The position numbers and the translations under genes were made by a program. Of a stretch of 64,000 nt of DNA, positions 46,603 to 55,478 are shown piece by piece. This DNA is from Methylobacterium sp. PvR107. GTDB taxonomy: Bacteria; Pseudomonadota; Alphaproteobacteria; Rhizobiales; Beijerinckiaceae. The first letter of the stretch is position 1. Every line of letters starts with the position of its first letter. The stretch spans positions 3,871,501 to 3,935,500 of the forward strand of contig NZ_JAFIBW010000001.1 of assembly GCF_017833295.1 (NCBI RefSeq). Reading direction: 5' to 3'. Under the pieces are notes generated by a model, which did not search any database, had not been told where the DNA came from, and was given only the letters and a program-made list of their open reading frames with translations.

Positions 46603-47361
46603 TCAGCCGGTCCCGCCGGACGGCCGCCCGCGCCGGGGTTTGGGCGCCCCCGGATCGGGGGGCGGGGAAGTGGGCTTGCTGCCTTGGGGCGCCGCGCCCG
46701 TCGCCGCGCCGGTCGACGGCCAGAAGGTCTCGAACAGCTCCTGCATCGCCCGGATGTTGTTGCCCTGGACCTCGGCGCCGGTGCGCAGCATCTGGTGGAT
46801 CATGTCGGAGCCGGCCTCACCCATGGTCGCCTCCGGGGGCTTGGGAGCGGGCTTCGGCGCCGGCGCCGGCTCTGCCGCGGGCAGGAAGGCCTTGGCCATC
46901 TCGGTCCAGGCCGGGCCGAACGGGAACGGCACGGGCGGCGGCGGCGCGCTCGGCCGCGCCTGCGCGGGTTCGGCCTGCGGCTGGTTGAGCATCACGTGGA
47001 CGATGCTGGCCACCACGGCGCCCGCCATCATCGGCAGCATCTGGCGCAGAACCTGGGCGCCGACCCCGCTGGTGGCCGAGGCCTGCCGCAGGACCGCCTG
47101 CATGAGCTGGGCCGAACCGAACATCTGGCCGAGGGCGTCGAGCCCTTGCGGGGCCGCGGGCCGGGCCGCCCCAGGCATGCCGAACATCCGGGTGAAGCTG
47201 GTCGGGTCCATGCCGACGCTGCGCTGGAGGCCGAGCGTCAGGGCTGGCATCAGCGCCTCGAAGGCGCGGGCCGTCTGCTCGTTCGTCAGGCCGAATTGCT
47301 GGGCCATGGCCTGAAGCCCGGCTTCACCCTGCGCCTGGAACATCTCGAGCGGGTTGAACAT
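46603..47361 (-). CDS. DUF937-like Ala/Pro-rich protein
   Basis: A 252-residue protein. The N-terminal half (NPLEMFQAQGEAGLQAMAQQF, then AFEALMPALTLGLQRSVGMD, then VLRQMLPMMAGAVVASIVH) resembles the DUF937 family of helical proteins. The C-terminal half is low-complexity Pro/Ala with a short helix (AGSDMIHQMLRTGAEVQGNN). Function unknown. A cytosolic location is likely as there is no signal peptide. Confidence 0.8.
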   Translation of the reverse strand: MFNPLEMFQAQGEAGLQAMAQQFGLTNEQTARAFEALMPALTLGLQRSVGMDPTSFTRMFGMPGAARPAAPQGLDALGQMFGSAQLMQAVLRQASATSGVGAQVLRQMLPMMAGAVVASIVHVMLNQPQAEPAQARPSAPPPPVPFPFGPAWTEMAKAFLPAAEPAPAPKPAPKPPEATMGEAGSDMIHQMLRTGAEVQGNNIRAMQELFETFWPSTGAATGAAPQGSKPTSPPPDPGAPKPRRGRPSGGTG

Positions 47362-47470
47362 GAGGCCTCGATCCTGCCCGGGTCGGACCGGCCGGGACAG
47401 GGCATCGTGACCGTTTGCGCAGGGAAATACCAGTTCTGACCCGCGAAACCTGTGTCCGGCCGCCGCGCCC

Positions 47471-48919
47471 TCAGCTCAACGGCTCGGGATGGGCGTGGCC
47501 CGGCGGCAGCTGCGCCGCCCGCTGGGACGCCTCTGCCGCGCTTTCGAGTTCGCGCCGGCGCGGGCCGCCCCCCTCCAGCCGATCGACCGTGCGGCGGGCC
47601 AGCAGGATGCCGAGCGCCCCGAAGACCAGCGAGCCGAGGCCCATCCCGGCCACCACGCCCCGGGGGCCGTAGAGCGACGCGCCGAGCATCGCCGGAGGGA
47701 CGGTGCCGAGCGTCGCCCGCCCCCAATTCAGCAGCGTCGAACGGAGGGGAAAGCCGAGATTGTTGAAGGCGGCGTTGCCGAGGAACAGAAGCCCGTTGAA
47801 GAACCAGATCGCGCCGCCGACGAGGCAGAAGAAGCCGAACAGCTCGGCCGCGACACCGTGCAGGCCGAACAGGGCCGCCAGCCAGCCGCGGGCGAATGCC
47901 AGGACGAGCCAGACCACCGTCACGTAGGCGAGCGTCACCCGGACGGCCTCTCGCAGGACACCGCGCATCCGGTCGAACCGGCCCGCGCCCCAGTTCTGGG
48001 CCAGGATCGGACCGATCGCGCCCGAGAGCGCGAACAGGCCGCCGAAGGCCACCGGCGTCAGGCGGTCGATCACCGAGGCGGCCGCGACCGCATCGGCCCC
48101 GTAGCCGGCAAAGAGGCGCGCCAGGAACGCGCTCGCCACCGAGGGCGCCAGATTGGTGAGGATGGCCGGGCCCGCGACGGTCGACAGGGCGGCGGCGTCG
48201 GACGGGAGGTCGGCGAGGCGCGGCCGACCCAGCAGCCCGTGGCCGGCAACGCCGCGGATGCCGACCGCCACGAAGGTGGCGCGCGCCACGCAGACTGTGA
48301 TCGCCGCGCCCTCCACGCCGAGGCCGGCCCCGAAGATCAGCAACGGGTCGAGGAAGGCCGTGATCACGGCACCCGCCAGGGTGACCATCATCGCCTGCCG
48401 CGCCTCGCCGACCGCGCGCAGGAGGCCGGTAAACAGCATGCCGGCTGCGAGCAGCACGTTCGACGGCAAGGTGATGTGCAGGAACAGGCGCGCCACACTC
48501 AGGGCTTCGCCACGGGCGCCGATCAGGGCTAGAAGCGGGTCGGCGAGCGCGGCGATCAGCACGGCGATCAGGGCCGAGACGAGGCTGCCGAGGGCCAGCG
48601 CGGAAGTCGAGAAGCGGCGCGCCGCCACCGGGTCGCAGGCGCCGACCGCCTTTCCGACCAGGGCCCCGGCAGCGATCATCAGGCCGATATTCACCGCCGT
48701 GGCGAAGAACTGGACGATGCTGGCGAAGCCGACCGCGGCCGTCAGGTTCGGATCGCCGAGCCGCGAGACGTAGAACAGCGACAGCAGGTCGACGACGAAG
48801 ATCGCCATCAGCCCGATCGAGCCGGTCGCGGCCATCACGATCACGTGCCGGAGGATCGAGCCCGTGACGAAGCGGCCCGTCCCGGCGGCGGGGGACCCGT
48901 CAGACATCCGCGCCGTCAC
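47471..48919 (-). CDS. MATE family efflux transporter
   Basis: A 482-residue protein with about twelve hydrophobic segments of the MATE fold, drug or organic-cation antiporters driven by H+ or Na+. The N-lobe signature is DLLSLFYVSRLGDPNLTAAVG and a C-lobe block is GADAVAAASVIDRLTPVAFG. The start overlaps the stop of the upstream antiporter gene (ATGA), so the two are co-translated. Substrate unknown. Confidence 0.92.
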   Translation of the reverse strand: MTARMSDGSPAAGTGRFVTGSILRHVIVMAATGSIGLMAIFVVDLLSLFYVSRLGDPNLTAAVGFASIVQFFATAVNIGLMIAAGALVGKAVGACDPVAARRFSTSALALGSLVSALIAVLIAALADPLLALIGARGEALSVARLFLHITLPSNVLLAAGMLFTGLLRAVGEARQAMMVTLAGAVITAFLDPLLIFGAGLGVEGAAITVCVARATFVAVGIRGVAGHGLLGRPRLADLPSDAAALSTVAGPAILTNLAPSVASAFLARLFAGYGADAVAAASVIDRLTPVAFGGLFALSGAIGPILAQNWGAGRFDRMRGVLREAVRVTLAYVTVVWLVLAFARGWLAALFGLHGVAAELFGFFCLVGGAIWFFNGLLFLGNAAFNNLGFPLRSTLLNWGRATLGTVPPAMLGASLYGPRGVVAGMGLGSLVFGALGILLARRTVDRLEGGGPRRRELESAAEASQRAAQLPPGHAHPEPLS

Positions 48920-50892
48920 GCATCCCGGGCGCTGCCTTCAGACTCCAGCTCCGCGTCGGGATCGCCCTCGACGTCCGCGCCGTCGGTCTCCTGCGGGGCG
49001 AGGGCGGGCTTCTCCAGCACCCTCTCGGCTGCCTCGCGCCGATCGCTGCCCACAAGGTCGCGGGTCTCGGTGCTCAGCGCCCGCGCAGGTCGCGCCGGGG
49101 CGGTCAGCGGCTCGGGCTTGAGGCCGGCCGCAGCCCCGCGCATCCAGCTGGAACCGTCCGGCAGAGCGCCGGCCTGCTGCAGCACAAGGCGGGCGATGTC
49201 GCGCTTGCGCACATCGTCGGCCCGCGCCGCGGCCGCCTCCGGCGACAGCCCGAGACCCTCGAGTGCCGCCCGTCCGAAGGCGAGGGCGGATTCGGAGGTC
49301 TCGCGGATCTGGTAATCCACGTCCCGGTTCATCAGCTCGACGGCGTGCAGGCGGTCGTAGGCGCGCACGAAGGTGCGCACGCTGGAGAATTCCTCATGCA
49401 CGATGTCGACGATCTTGAGGGCGCCCTCGCGGTCGTCGGCGCAGATGCAGACCAGCTCGACCCGCCCGATCCCGGCGGCCCTGAGCACGTCGAGACGCGT
49501 GCCGTCGCCGTAATAGATGCGGAAGCCGAAGCGCGTGGCGGCGCGCAACTGCTCCACGTCCTTGTCGATCACCGTGACGGGGATGCCCTCGGCCAGCAGC
49601 ACCTGGGTCAGCACCTGCCCGAACCGCCCGAAACCGATCACCAGCACCCGGGCGTCGCCGCTCTCGGCGAGTTCGGAGGCGGGCTCCTCCATGTCGTGCG
49701 TGGTCCGCGCGTTGCGCCGCTCGATCAGCTTGTCGAGGCCCTTCGCGGCGATCGGCCCGATCAGCATGGTCAGCGCGGCCAGCGCCACCGCGAAGCGCGT
49801 CGCCTTCGCGCCGGTGAGCCCGAGTTCCTCGGCCTGCGGCAGAAGCACGAAGGCGAACTCGCCCGCGGGCGCCAGGACGGCGGCGCCGCGCAGCGCACCG
49901 AGCGTGTCCGAGCCGAACAGCCGGAACAGGCCGGCCACCAAGGCGACCTTGACGAGGATCGCCGCCAGCGTCGCGCCGAACAGGGCGGGCCAGACCTCGC
50001 GCACGAGGGCGCCGTCGATCGACATGCCGACGCTCATGAAGAACAGGCCGAGCAGCATGCCGCGGAACGGCTCGATATCGGCCTCGAGCTGGTGGCGAAA
50101 GTTCGACTCGGCGAGCAGGATGCCGGCGAGGAACGCGCCCATGGCCATCGACAGGCCGACCTGCTCCATCAGCAGCGCCGTGCCGAGCACCACCAGCAGA
50201 GCCGCGGCGGTCATCACCTCGCGGGCGCCGCTGGCGGCCAGCAGCCGGAAGAACGGGTTCAGGCCGTAGCGGCCGACCAGCACCACCGTGAGGATCGCGG
50301 CGAGCGCCTTGCCGGTGGACATCGCCGCCTCGCCGAGCCACGACGCATCTGTCGCTCCGCCCGCCGAGGCCAGCAGCGGCATCAGGGCCAGGATGCCCAC
50401 CACCGACAGATCCTGGAACAGCAGCACCGCGAAGGCGCGTCCGCCATAGGCGCTGCCGAGGTCGCCCCGTTCCTCCAGCAGCTGCAGCGCCACCGCAGTA
50501 GCCGAGAGCGCGAGGGCGAGGCCGATCACCGCGGCAGCGCCGAGAGCGAGGCCCGCCAGCACGCCGGCACCACCCAGCACCAGCGCGCAGACCACGAGTT
50601 GCGCGGCGCCGAGCCCGAAGATGTCGCGGCGCATCGAGACGAGCTGCGACAGGTGCAGTTCCAGGCCGACGATGAACAGCAGCAGCACCACGCCGATCTC
50701 GGCGACGCTGGCGGCGGTGTCGGGCTCGGCGATCAGCGACAGGCCGGACGGCCCGATCAGCACGCCGGCCACGAGGTAGCCGAGCACGGCGCTCTGGCCG
50801 ATCAGCCGGAAGACCGGCACGCCGATCACGGCCGCCGACAGGAAGGTCAGGACCGGCGGCAGGAAGCTCGCATGTTCGACGGGGCTCGCCAT
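48916..50892 (-). CDS. Kef-type K+/H+ antiporter (CPA2) with TrkA-N domain
   Basis: A 658-residue membrane protein. The N-terminal 390 residues form a CPA2 antiporter (VLGYLVAGVLIGPSGLSLI, LLLFIVGLELHLSQLVSM, VLLFQDLSVVGILALMPL). Residues about 430-560 are a TrkA-N (RCK) domain with VLVIGFGRFGQVLTQVLL and VIDKDVEQLRAATRFGF. Such proteins export K+ in exchange for H+ and are gated by glutathione adducts or nucleotides. No KefF/KefG-type partner is nearby. The start MASPVEHASFLPP at 50892 is preferred to an upstream Met. Confidence 0.93.
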   Translation of the reverse strand: MASPVEHASFLPPVLTFLSAAVIGVPVFRLIGQSAVLGYLVAGVLIGPSGLSLIAEPDTAASVAEIGVVLLLFIVGLELHLSQLVSMRRDIFGLGAAQLVVCALVLGGAGVLAGLALGAAAVIGLALALSATAVALQLLEERGDLGSAYGGRAFAVLLFQDLSVVGILALMPLLASAGGATDASWLGEAAMSTGKALAAILTVVLVGRYGLNPFFRLLAASGAREVMTAAALLVVLGTALLMEQVGLSMAMGAFLAGILLAESNFRHQLEADIEPFRGMLLGLFFMSVGMSIDGALVREVWPALFGATLAAILVKVALVAGLFRLFGSDTLGALRGAAVLAPAGEFAFVLLPQAEELGLTGAKATRFAVALAALTMLIGPIAAKGLDKLIERRNARTTHDMEEPASELAESGDARVLVIGFGRFGQVLTQVLLAEGIPVTVIDKDVEQLRAATRFGFRIYYGDGTRLDVLRAAGIGRVELVCICADDREGALKIVDIVHEEFSSVRTFVRAYDRLHAVELMNRDVDYQIRETSESALAFGRAALEGLGLSPEAAAARADDVRKRDIARLVLQQAGALPDGSSWMRGAAAGLKPEPLTAPARPARALSTETRDLVGSDRREAAERVLEKPALAPQETDGADVEGDPDAELESEGSARDA

Positions 50893-51019
50893 GAAGATCG
50901 TCCTGGCGGTTCTTCTAGGGTTCGCGCGCGTGGAGCACCCGCTTAGCGCGCGCGGCGCCGCGATGCGAGCCATGCGCGGGTGCCGTTCGGCACCCGCGGG
51001 GTTTCCGCGTGCCGCGCGA

Positions 51020-52621
51020 TCAGACCAGAAGGCGCGGGCGGGCCCGCCGCGAGCCGTCGATGAACTCGAAGCCGCCGGCCGCGCTCAGCATGTGCAGCCG
51101 CGAGCCGGGCCAGGCGGCCCCGGGCTCGAGGCGCGTTTCGACCCGCTGCGCGTAGCCGCCCTCGTCGAGGCGCAGGATCCGGGCAAGGCCGAGGGCCGCG
51201 CCGTAGCCGCCGCGGCAATCCTGGACCGGCCGGATCAAGGCGCCGTCCCGTTCCACGATTGCGCCGGCCGCGCGGGCCGAGCCGACATCGATCAGCACCG
51301 GGTTGCGCCGGTGCGGGATCCAGGGACCGCGGAAATCCGGCGCGTGCCAGAGATGCAGGGTGTCCGAGTAGCTGCCCCCGCCGGCCCGGACCGTGGCGAA
51401 CAGCCACCAGCGGCCGCCGTGCTGCAGCAAGGTCGCGTCGCTCGCCACGACCCCGTCCACCAGAACCCGCTCATGGACCCAGCCGCGGGGGAAGTCGGTG
51501 GCCCGGTAGAGGTCGATCGTCCCCGAGGCGTGGGATTCCGGGATCATCCAGACCTGCCCGTCCGCCTCGAACACGAACGGGTAGGAGAGGTGGGTCTCGA
51601 GTTCCAGGACCGGCTCCGGTCGCCCCTGCGGGCCGTCGGCCGCGAAACGCACCGCCGAGATCACCCCCTTGCCGCGGCGGTAATCGAACTCCTCGACGAA
51701 CAGGGTCACGTCCCCGTTTCGGGCGATGGCGAAGGGATCGGCGTAGAAGCGGCGCCCGTCGTCGGGCAGGTCGATCCAGCCGCCCTCCGGATGATGGCGC
51801 AGATCGATGAGGTCGGGGCCGGCGAGCCGCCGCCAACCGACCCGCCATTGCGGGCGGTGGAAGCAGAGGGCGTAGAGCCGGCGGGCGATCTGCCGGGCAA
51901 GCCCTTCGGCGGCGCGCCGTCCGACTCCGAGGCTGCCGAGGTCGAAGGGGTTCCCGGGCTGCAGTGGCGCCTCGCTCCCGTCTGGAAGCCGCGTCACGCG
52001 GGCGCCGTCGAGGGCGGCCACGATCAGCGTGATGGTCCGCGCGAGGTAATCCTCGAAGGCCGCCAGCATGACCGTGTGTGATTCCGCGCCGAGACGCCCG
52101 ACCGCCACCGGCGCGCCGTCCAGCCCGCGCAGGGCCGCCACGGGCGCCCGCCCGCCGAACAGGGCGGCGAGAAGGCCCGCCTCACCCGGAACGCCATCGA
52201 AATCGAGCCGCCATGTCGCGGCGCAGGCCGGATCGGCAGGGATTTCCGAGAGATCGAGGACGATCTCGCTCTCGCCCGCTTCGGGGCCGGCCTCGTAGGA
52301 CGCCAGGGCGACCGGCTCGGCCGCGGTGGCCAGGCCCGGCCGTGGCAACCCGTGGATCGCGGCCTCGAGCCGGAACAGCAGCTCCGCATTCGGCGGAAGG
52401 CCGCCCGCCTCCGCGCTCCAGGCGATCCGGATCCGGCGGTCGGGCCGCTGCCCGAGCTGGTCGAGGAGGCGGATGTGCCAGCCGCGCAGGGATCTGCGGT
52501 TGAGCCGCACGGTGACCGTCCGGACGATGGGACAGGGCTCGGAGATCCGCGTCTCCGGATGGGCCGGAGCCCGGCCGCCGCCGACGTAAGGCCGATCCGT
52601 GCCGCCGATCGTCCGCTCCAT
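51020..52621 (-). CDS. GIPC-transferase-like beta-propeller protein
   Basis: A 533-residue protein. The last 270 residues (about 260-533) form a five-bladed propeller of the GH43 / glucosamine inositolphosphorylceramide transferase type: FYADPFAIARNGDVTLFVEEF, YPFVFEADGQVWMIPES and DATLLQHGGRWWLFAT are diagnostic. The N-terminal 200 residues (RSLRGWHIRLLDQLGQRPDR, then SEIVLDLSEIPADPAC) resemble the formyltransferase-like partner domain of these proteins. The start MERTIGGTDRP at 52621 is preferred. It probably acts in glycan or glycolipid decoration, but no cluster supports a specific product. Confidence 0.75.
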   Translation of the reverse strand: MERTIGGTDRPYVGGGRAPAHPETRISEPCPIVRTVTVRLNRRSLRGWHIRLLDQLGQRPDRRIRIAWSAEAGGLPPNAELLFRLEAAIHGLPRPGLATAAEPVALASYEAGPEAGESEIVLDLSEIPADPACAATWRLDFDGVPGEAGLLAALFGGRAPVAALRGLDGAPVAVGRLGAESHTVMLAAFEDYLARTITLIVAALDGARVTRLPDGSEAPLQPGNPFDLGSLGVGRRAAEGLARQIARRLYALCFHRPQWRVGWRRLAGPDLIDLRHHPEGGWIDLPDDGRRFYADPFAIARNGDVTLFVEEFDYRRGKGVISAVRFAADGPQGRPEPVLELETHLSYPFVFEADGQVWMIPESHASGTIDLYRATDFPRGWVHERVLVDGVVASDATLLQHGGRWWLFATVRAGGGSYSDTLHLWHAPDFRGPWIPHRRNPVLIDVGSARAAGAIVERDGALIRPVQDCRGGYGAALGLARILRLDEGGYAQRVETRLEPGAAWPGSRLHMLSAAGGFEFIDGSRRARPRLLV

Positions 52622-52962
52622 CAGCAGTGAAGCCTCGCCCCCGACAGACCGGTTTTCGTAACGACGTCCACGGCGTCCAGGATCCTGAAAGCGCCCGCCG
52701 ACACCGCCGATACGGTCGCTGCAGGCTCGAAATCTGTTGCTCGCCGGCACGATCAAGCAAGAGAGGCTGACTGTCTACCGGTAGAAGCCTGCCACGCGGA
52801 CGGATTTCTGCGGACATCATGGAAAAGAGTCGGGTTTTCTCCGCTCTGGTAAATCGCCGTTACAGCACCGTGATAGCGTGTCGCGCGGTCGCCGGTGTCC
52901 GCCCGGGAACTCGCCGTTCGGCTTGGCCGTTCGCTACCGAAGACGTGATGTGGAGACAGGTC
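52622..52962. other. Intergenic stretch holding an EcfG-type promoter
   Basis: These 341 nt between divergent genes hold the promoter at 52906-52931. An ATG at 52819 opens a frame into the secreted protein, but that extension is nonconserved and lacks a ribosome site. Confidence 0.5.
52906..52931 (+). promoter_or_regulatory. Sigma-EcfG-type promoter of the Gly-rich secreted gene
   Basis: GGAAC (52906-52910), 17 nt and CGTT (52928-52931) match the general stress promoter consensus exactly. It lies 31 nt upstream of the start at 52963. Confidence 0.65.
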
Positions 52963-53259
52963 ATGATGCGCAAGACGCTGGCGGTGCCGTTCGCGGCGAT
53001 GCTCCTGGTCGCCGTCCCGGGTGCGGCTTTCGCCTTCGGGGGTGGAGGCGGCGGCGGTGACAGCGGCAGCGGGCTCTCGCCCTACGCGGCGCTCAGCGGC
53101 AATGACCGCTCGGCGGGGGTCAACAACGGCAATTACCGCGATCCCGCCCTCGACCCGTATATCCGCGCCTACGATCCGGAGGCTGCGGCGCGCTACGCCG
53201 CCCCGCCGGCCGCTCAGCCGCGCCTGCGCATGCGGCCCTATTACGGCCACCCGTATTGA
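52963..53259 (+). CDS. Gly-rich small secreted protein
   Basis: A 98-residue exported protein. GGAGA lies 6 nt upstream of the first of two ATGs (52963, 52966). The signal peptide (MRKTLAVPFAAMLLVAVPGAAFAF) is followed by seven Gly in a row, a Ser/Asn-rich middle and a Tyr/Pro/Arg C-terminus (RMRPYYGHPY). It has an EcfG-type promoter and is probably a stress-induced periplasmic or envelope protein of unknown function. Confidence 0.75.
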   Translation: MMRKTLAVPFAAMLLVAVPGAAFAFGGGGGGGDSGSGLSPYAALSGNDRSAGVNNGNYRDPALDPYIRAYDPEAAARYAAPPAAQPRLRMRPYYGHPY

Positions 53260-53315
53260 GGCGCTTCGCCGGATCGCGGCGGGTCCTCCCGTGAGGACCC
53301 GCCGTCCGTAGGTCC

Positions 53316-53807
53316 TCAGGAACGCTCGGTCTTCGTCGCGGCCCGGACGCGCTTGAGAGTCCACTGTCCTCCCGACGGCTTGCAGCCGGTGCCGCGCACG
53401 AACCGGCTGCGGCCCGGCGCGACAACCGAGGCGAGGAAGTTGCGGCAGATCAGGTCCTCGGCGACGTAGGGCAGTCCGGTCGGATTGACGGTCCCGTGCA
53501 GGCCGGTCTCGGGATTGTCCCACTTCACCGGACGGCCATTGCCCTGCGGGTCCAGCGCGACCCCCAAGGCCGCGCGGGCGCGGCGCCAATCCTCCTCGAC
53601 GAGATCGTCCCCGAAGCTCATGGGGCGCTTCTCGATGCTGCCGGTGACGACGGGCTCCTCGACCACCCGCGGCGCCTCGCTGACCTCACCGCGGAACACG
53701 AGCAGCGGCTGGCTGCATCCGCACAGCGCGACCGTCAACGACAGGACCGACAGGGACGCGACGATATGCGACCGCCGGCTCGGCTCTTTACACGCGCATC
53801 GCCGCAT
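53316..53807 (-). CDS. 17-kDa surface-antigen-like lipoprotein
   Basis: A 163-residue protein with an N-terminal signal and lipobox LCGC (residues 28-31). The conserved C-terminal part (NGRPVKWDNPETGLHGTVNP, then DLICRNFLASVVAPG) matches the outer-membrane surface-antigen-like family common in Rhizobiales (RT0821/Lpp0805 type), in which a cysteine pair closes the domain (here DLIC and RGTGC). Divergent from pdxH. Role unknown, outer-membrane location inferred. Confidence 0.8.
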   Translation of the reverse strand: MRRCACKEPSRRSHIVASLSVLSLTVALCGCSQPLLVFRGEVSEAPRVVEEPVVTGSIEKRPMSFGDDLVEEDWRRARAALGVALDPQGNGRPVKWDNPETGLHGTVNPTGLPYVAEDLICRNFLASVVAPGRSRFVRGTGCKPSGGQWTLKRVRAATKTERS

Positions 53808-53900
53808 TACACCTGACTCACGACGGGCTTTCCGCTCGACCGAACATGCCGATGTCGGTGCCCCCTCAGGCCCCTGGACGCGGCAGGCAGGAGTCTTGGC

Positions 53901-54524
53901 GTGGATCAGTTAAGGACCGATGACCCGAAGCGTGCGGACTTCACGCTGAGCGAAGACCCCGTCGCGCTGTTCGCCGCCTGGATGAAGGAGGCCGAGGCCG
54001 CCGAGCCCGAGGATGCGAACGCGATGGCGCTCGCCACCGCCGGGTCCGACGGGTTGCCGGACGTGCGCATGGTGCTGCTGAAGGACTTCGATGCGCGCGG
54101 CTTCGTGTTCTACACCAACACCCAGTCCACCAAGGGCGAGGAGCTGGCCGAGAACCCCCAGGCCGCGCTGGTGCTGCACTGGAAGAGCCTGCGTCGGCAG
54201 GTGCGGGCCCGGGGCCCGGTCGCACCGGTGACGCCGGAGGAGGCGGACGCATATTTCCAGAGCCGCCGCCGCGAGAGCCGGCTCGGCGCCATCGCCAGCC
54301 AGCAATCGCGCCCGCTCGCTGATCGCGACACCTTGATGAGCGCCGTGGCGGCCTTGTCGGAGCGCTACGGGGACGGGCCGATCCCGCGCCCGGCGCACTG
54401 GACCGGCTTCCGCATCGCGCCGGTGAGCGTCGAGTTCTGGCAGAACGGCGATTTCCGCCTGCACGACCGGGTGCGGTTCACCCGGACTGGCGACAGCTGG
54501 AGCCGGGCGCGGCTCTACCCCTGA
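53901..54524 (+). CDS. pdxH: Pyridoxamine 5'-phosphate oxidase
   Basis: A 207-residue FMN enzyme that oxidises PNP and PMP to PLP. Signatures are [49 protein letters not shown] and [15 protein letters not shown]. The length fits the family. A perfect hairpin follows the stop. Ends convergent with rplY. Confidence 0.97.
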   Translation: MDQLRTDDPKRADFTLSEDPVALFAAWMKEAEAAEPEDANAMALATAGSDGLPDVRMVLLKDFDARGFVFYTNTQSTKGEELAENPQAALVLHWKSLRRQVRARGPVAPVTPEEADAYFQSRRRESRLGAIASQQSRPLADRDTLMSAVAALSERYGDGPIPRPAHWTGFRIAPVSVEFWQNGDFRLHDRVRFTRTGDSWSRARLYP

Positions 54525-54540
54525 CCCCAGCCGAAACGAA

Positions 54541-54567
54541 GAGAGCCCCGGCAGGGCCGGGGCTCTC
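54541..54567. terminator. Bidirectional terminator between pdxH and rplY
   Basis: A perfect 12-bp stem, GAGAGCCCCGGC (54541-54552) with GCCGGGGCTCTC (54556-54567), closes a 3-nt loop in the 70-nt gap between convergent genes. Confidence 0.8.
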
Positions 54568-54594
54568 GCCTCGCGTGACAGGTGGCGACGAGGC

Positions 54595-55284
54595 TCAGGC
54601 CTCCTCGCCGTCCTTCTTCTCGCCGTCCTCGGCGGCGGCCTCTTCGGCCTTGTCCTCGGCGGCCTCGGCCGACTGCGCCTCGGCGATGGCGGCCTCCTCG
54701 GCCTCCACCTCGGCGCCCAGCACGGTCGGCGGCACGATGTTGGCCACCGGGTCGGTCGGCGCGCCGGTATGGGTGCCGGCCGGGATCTTGAGGTCGGAGA
54801 CGTGGATCACGTCGCCGATCTGGCGGCCGGTCAGGTCGACCTCGATCGCGTCCGGGATCTGGTCGGGGGCGACGTCGAGGCTCAGCGTGTGGGCCACGAT
54901 GTTGAGGGTGCCACCGAGCTTCTTGATGCCGGGGGCCGCGTCCTCGTTGACGAAGTGCACCGGCACCTCGACCGTGACGGTCTGACCCGAGACGACGCGC
55001 AGGAAGTCGACGTGCAGCGGCACGCCGCTGACCGGGTCGAGCTGGAAGTCGCGCGGGATCGCGCGGACCTTCGCGCCGCCGGCGTTGATCTCGAACAGCG
55101 TGGTCTTGAAGCCGCCGGCGTAGATCAGGGTGCGGGTGCGGATGAGGTCGATCGCGATGGATTGCGGCGGCTGGCCGCCCCCGTAGACGACGGCGGGAAC
55201 TTGGCCCTGGCGACGAACGGCCCGGGCGGCCCCCTTGCCGACCCGGTCGCGTGCCACGGCCTCAAGCGTCTTCACAGCGCTCAT
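54595..55284 (-). CDS. rplY: 50S ribosomal protein L25/general stress protein Ctc
   Basis: A 229-residue 5S-rRNA-binding protein of the long Ctc type. The L25 domain (KTLEAVARDRVGKGAARAVR, then VPAVVYGGG) is followed by the TL5-like beta domain (DFQLDPVSGVPLHVDFLRV) and an Ala/Glu-rich acidic tail of about 40 residues. The start MSAVKTLEAVARD at 55284 is chosen. pth, its usual neighbour, is not in the window. Confidence 0.96.
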   Translation of the reverse strand: MSAVKTLEAVARDRVGKGAARAVRRQGQVPAVVYGGGQPPQSIAIDLIRTRTLIYAGGFKTTLFEINAGGAKVRAIPRDFQLDPVSGVPLHVDFLRVVSGQTVTVEVPVHFVNEDAAPGIKKLGGTLNIVAHTLSLDVAPDQIPDAIEVDLTGRQIGDVIHVSDLKIPAGTHTGAPTDPVANIVPPTVLGAEVEAEEAAIAEAQSAEAAEDKAEEAAAEDGEKKDGEEA

Positions 55285-55320
55285 GGCGTGATCCTTTACG
55301 AATGCTGGAGCCGGAAAACG

Positions 55321-55345
55321 AAAAGGCCGCCCCTGGCGGACGGCC
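55321..55345 (-). terminator. Rho-independent terminator upstream of rplY
   Basis: Read leftward, a GC stem (GGCCG with CGGCC, extended by two pairs past one bulge) is followed directly by TTTT. It lies between the permease stop at 55479 and rplY, so it probably ends the transporter operon; an rplY leader attenuator is the alternative. Confidence 0.65.
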
Positions 55346-55478
55346 ACATCCTTCCCGGCGCGCCCCTGCCTCCAAGGGTGTCTCGGGGGCGCGCCGTGCG
55401 CATACACGGGCGGGGAAGGATTGGCAATGCGGCGGCGAGGAGCGATGGCCGCCTCGCGGCCCGGCTGCCCAGATCCTC

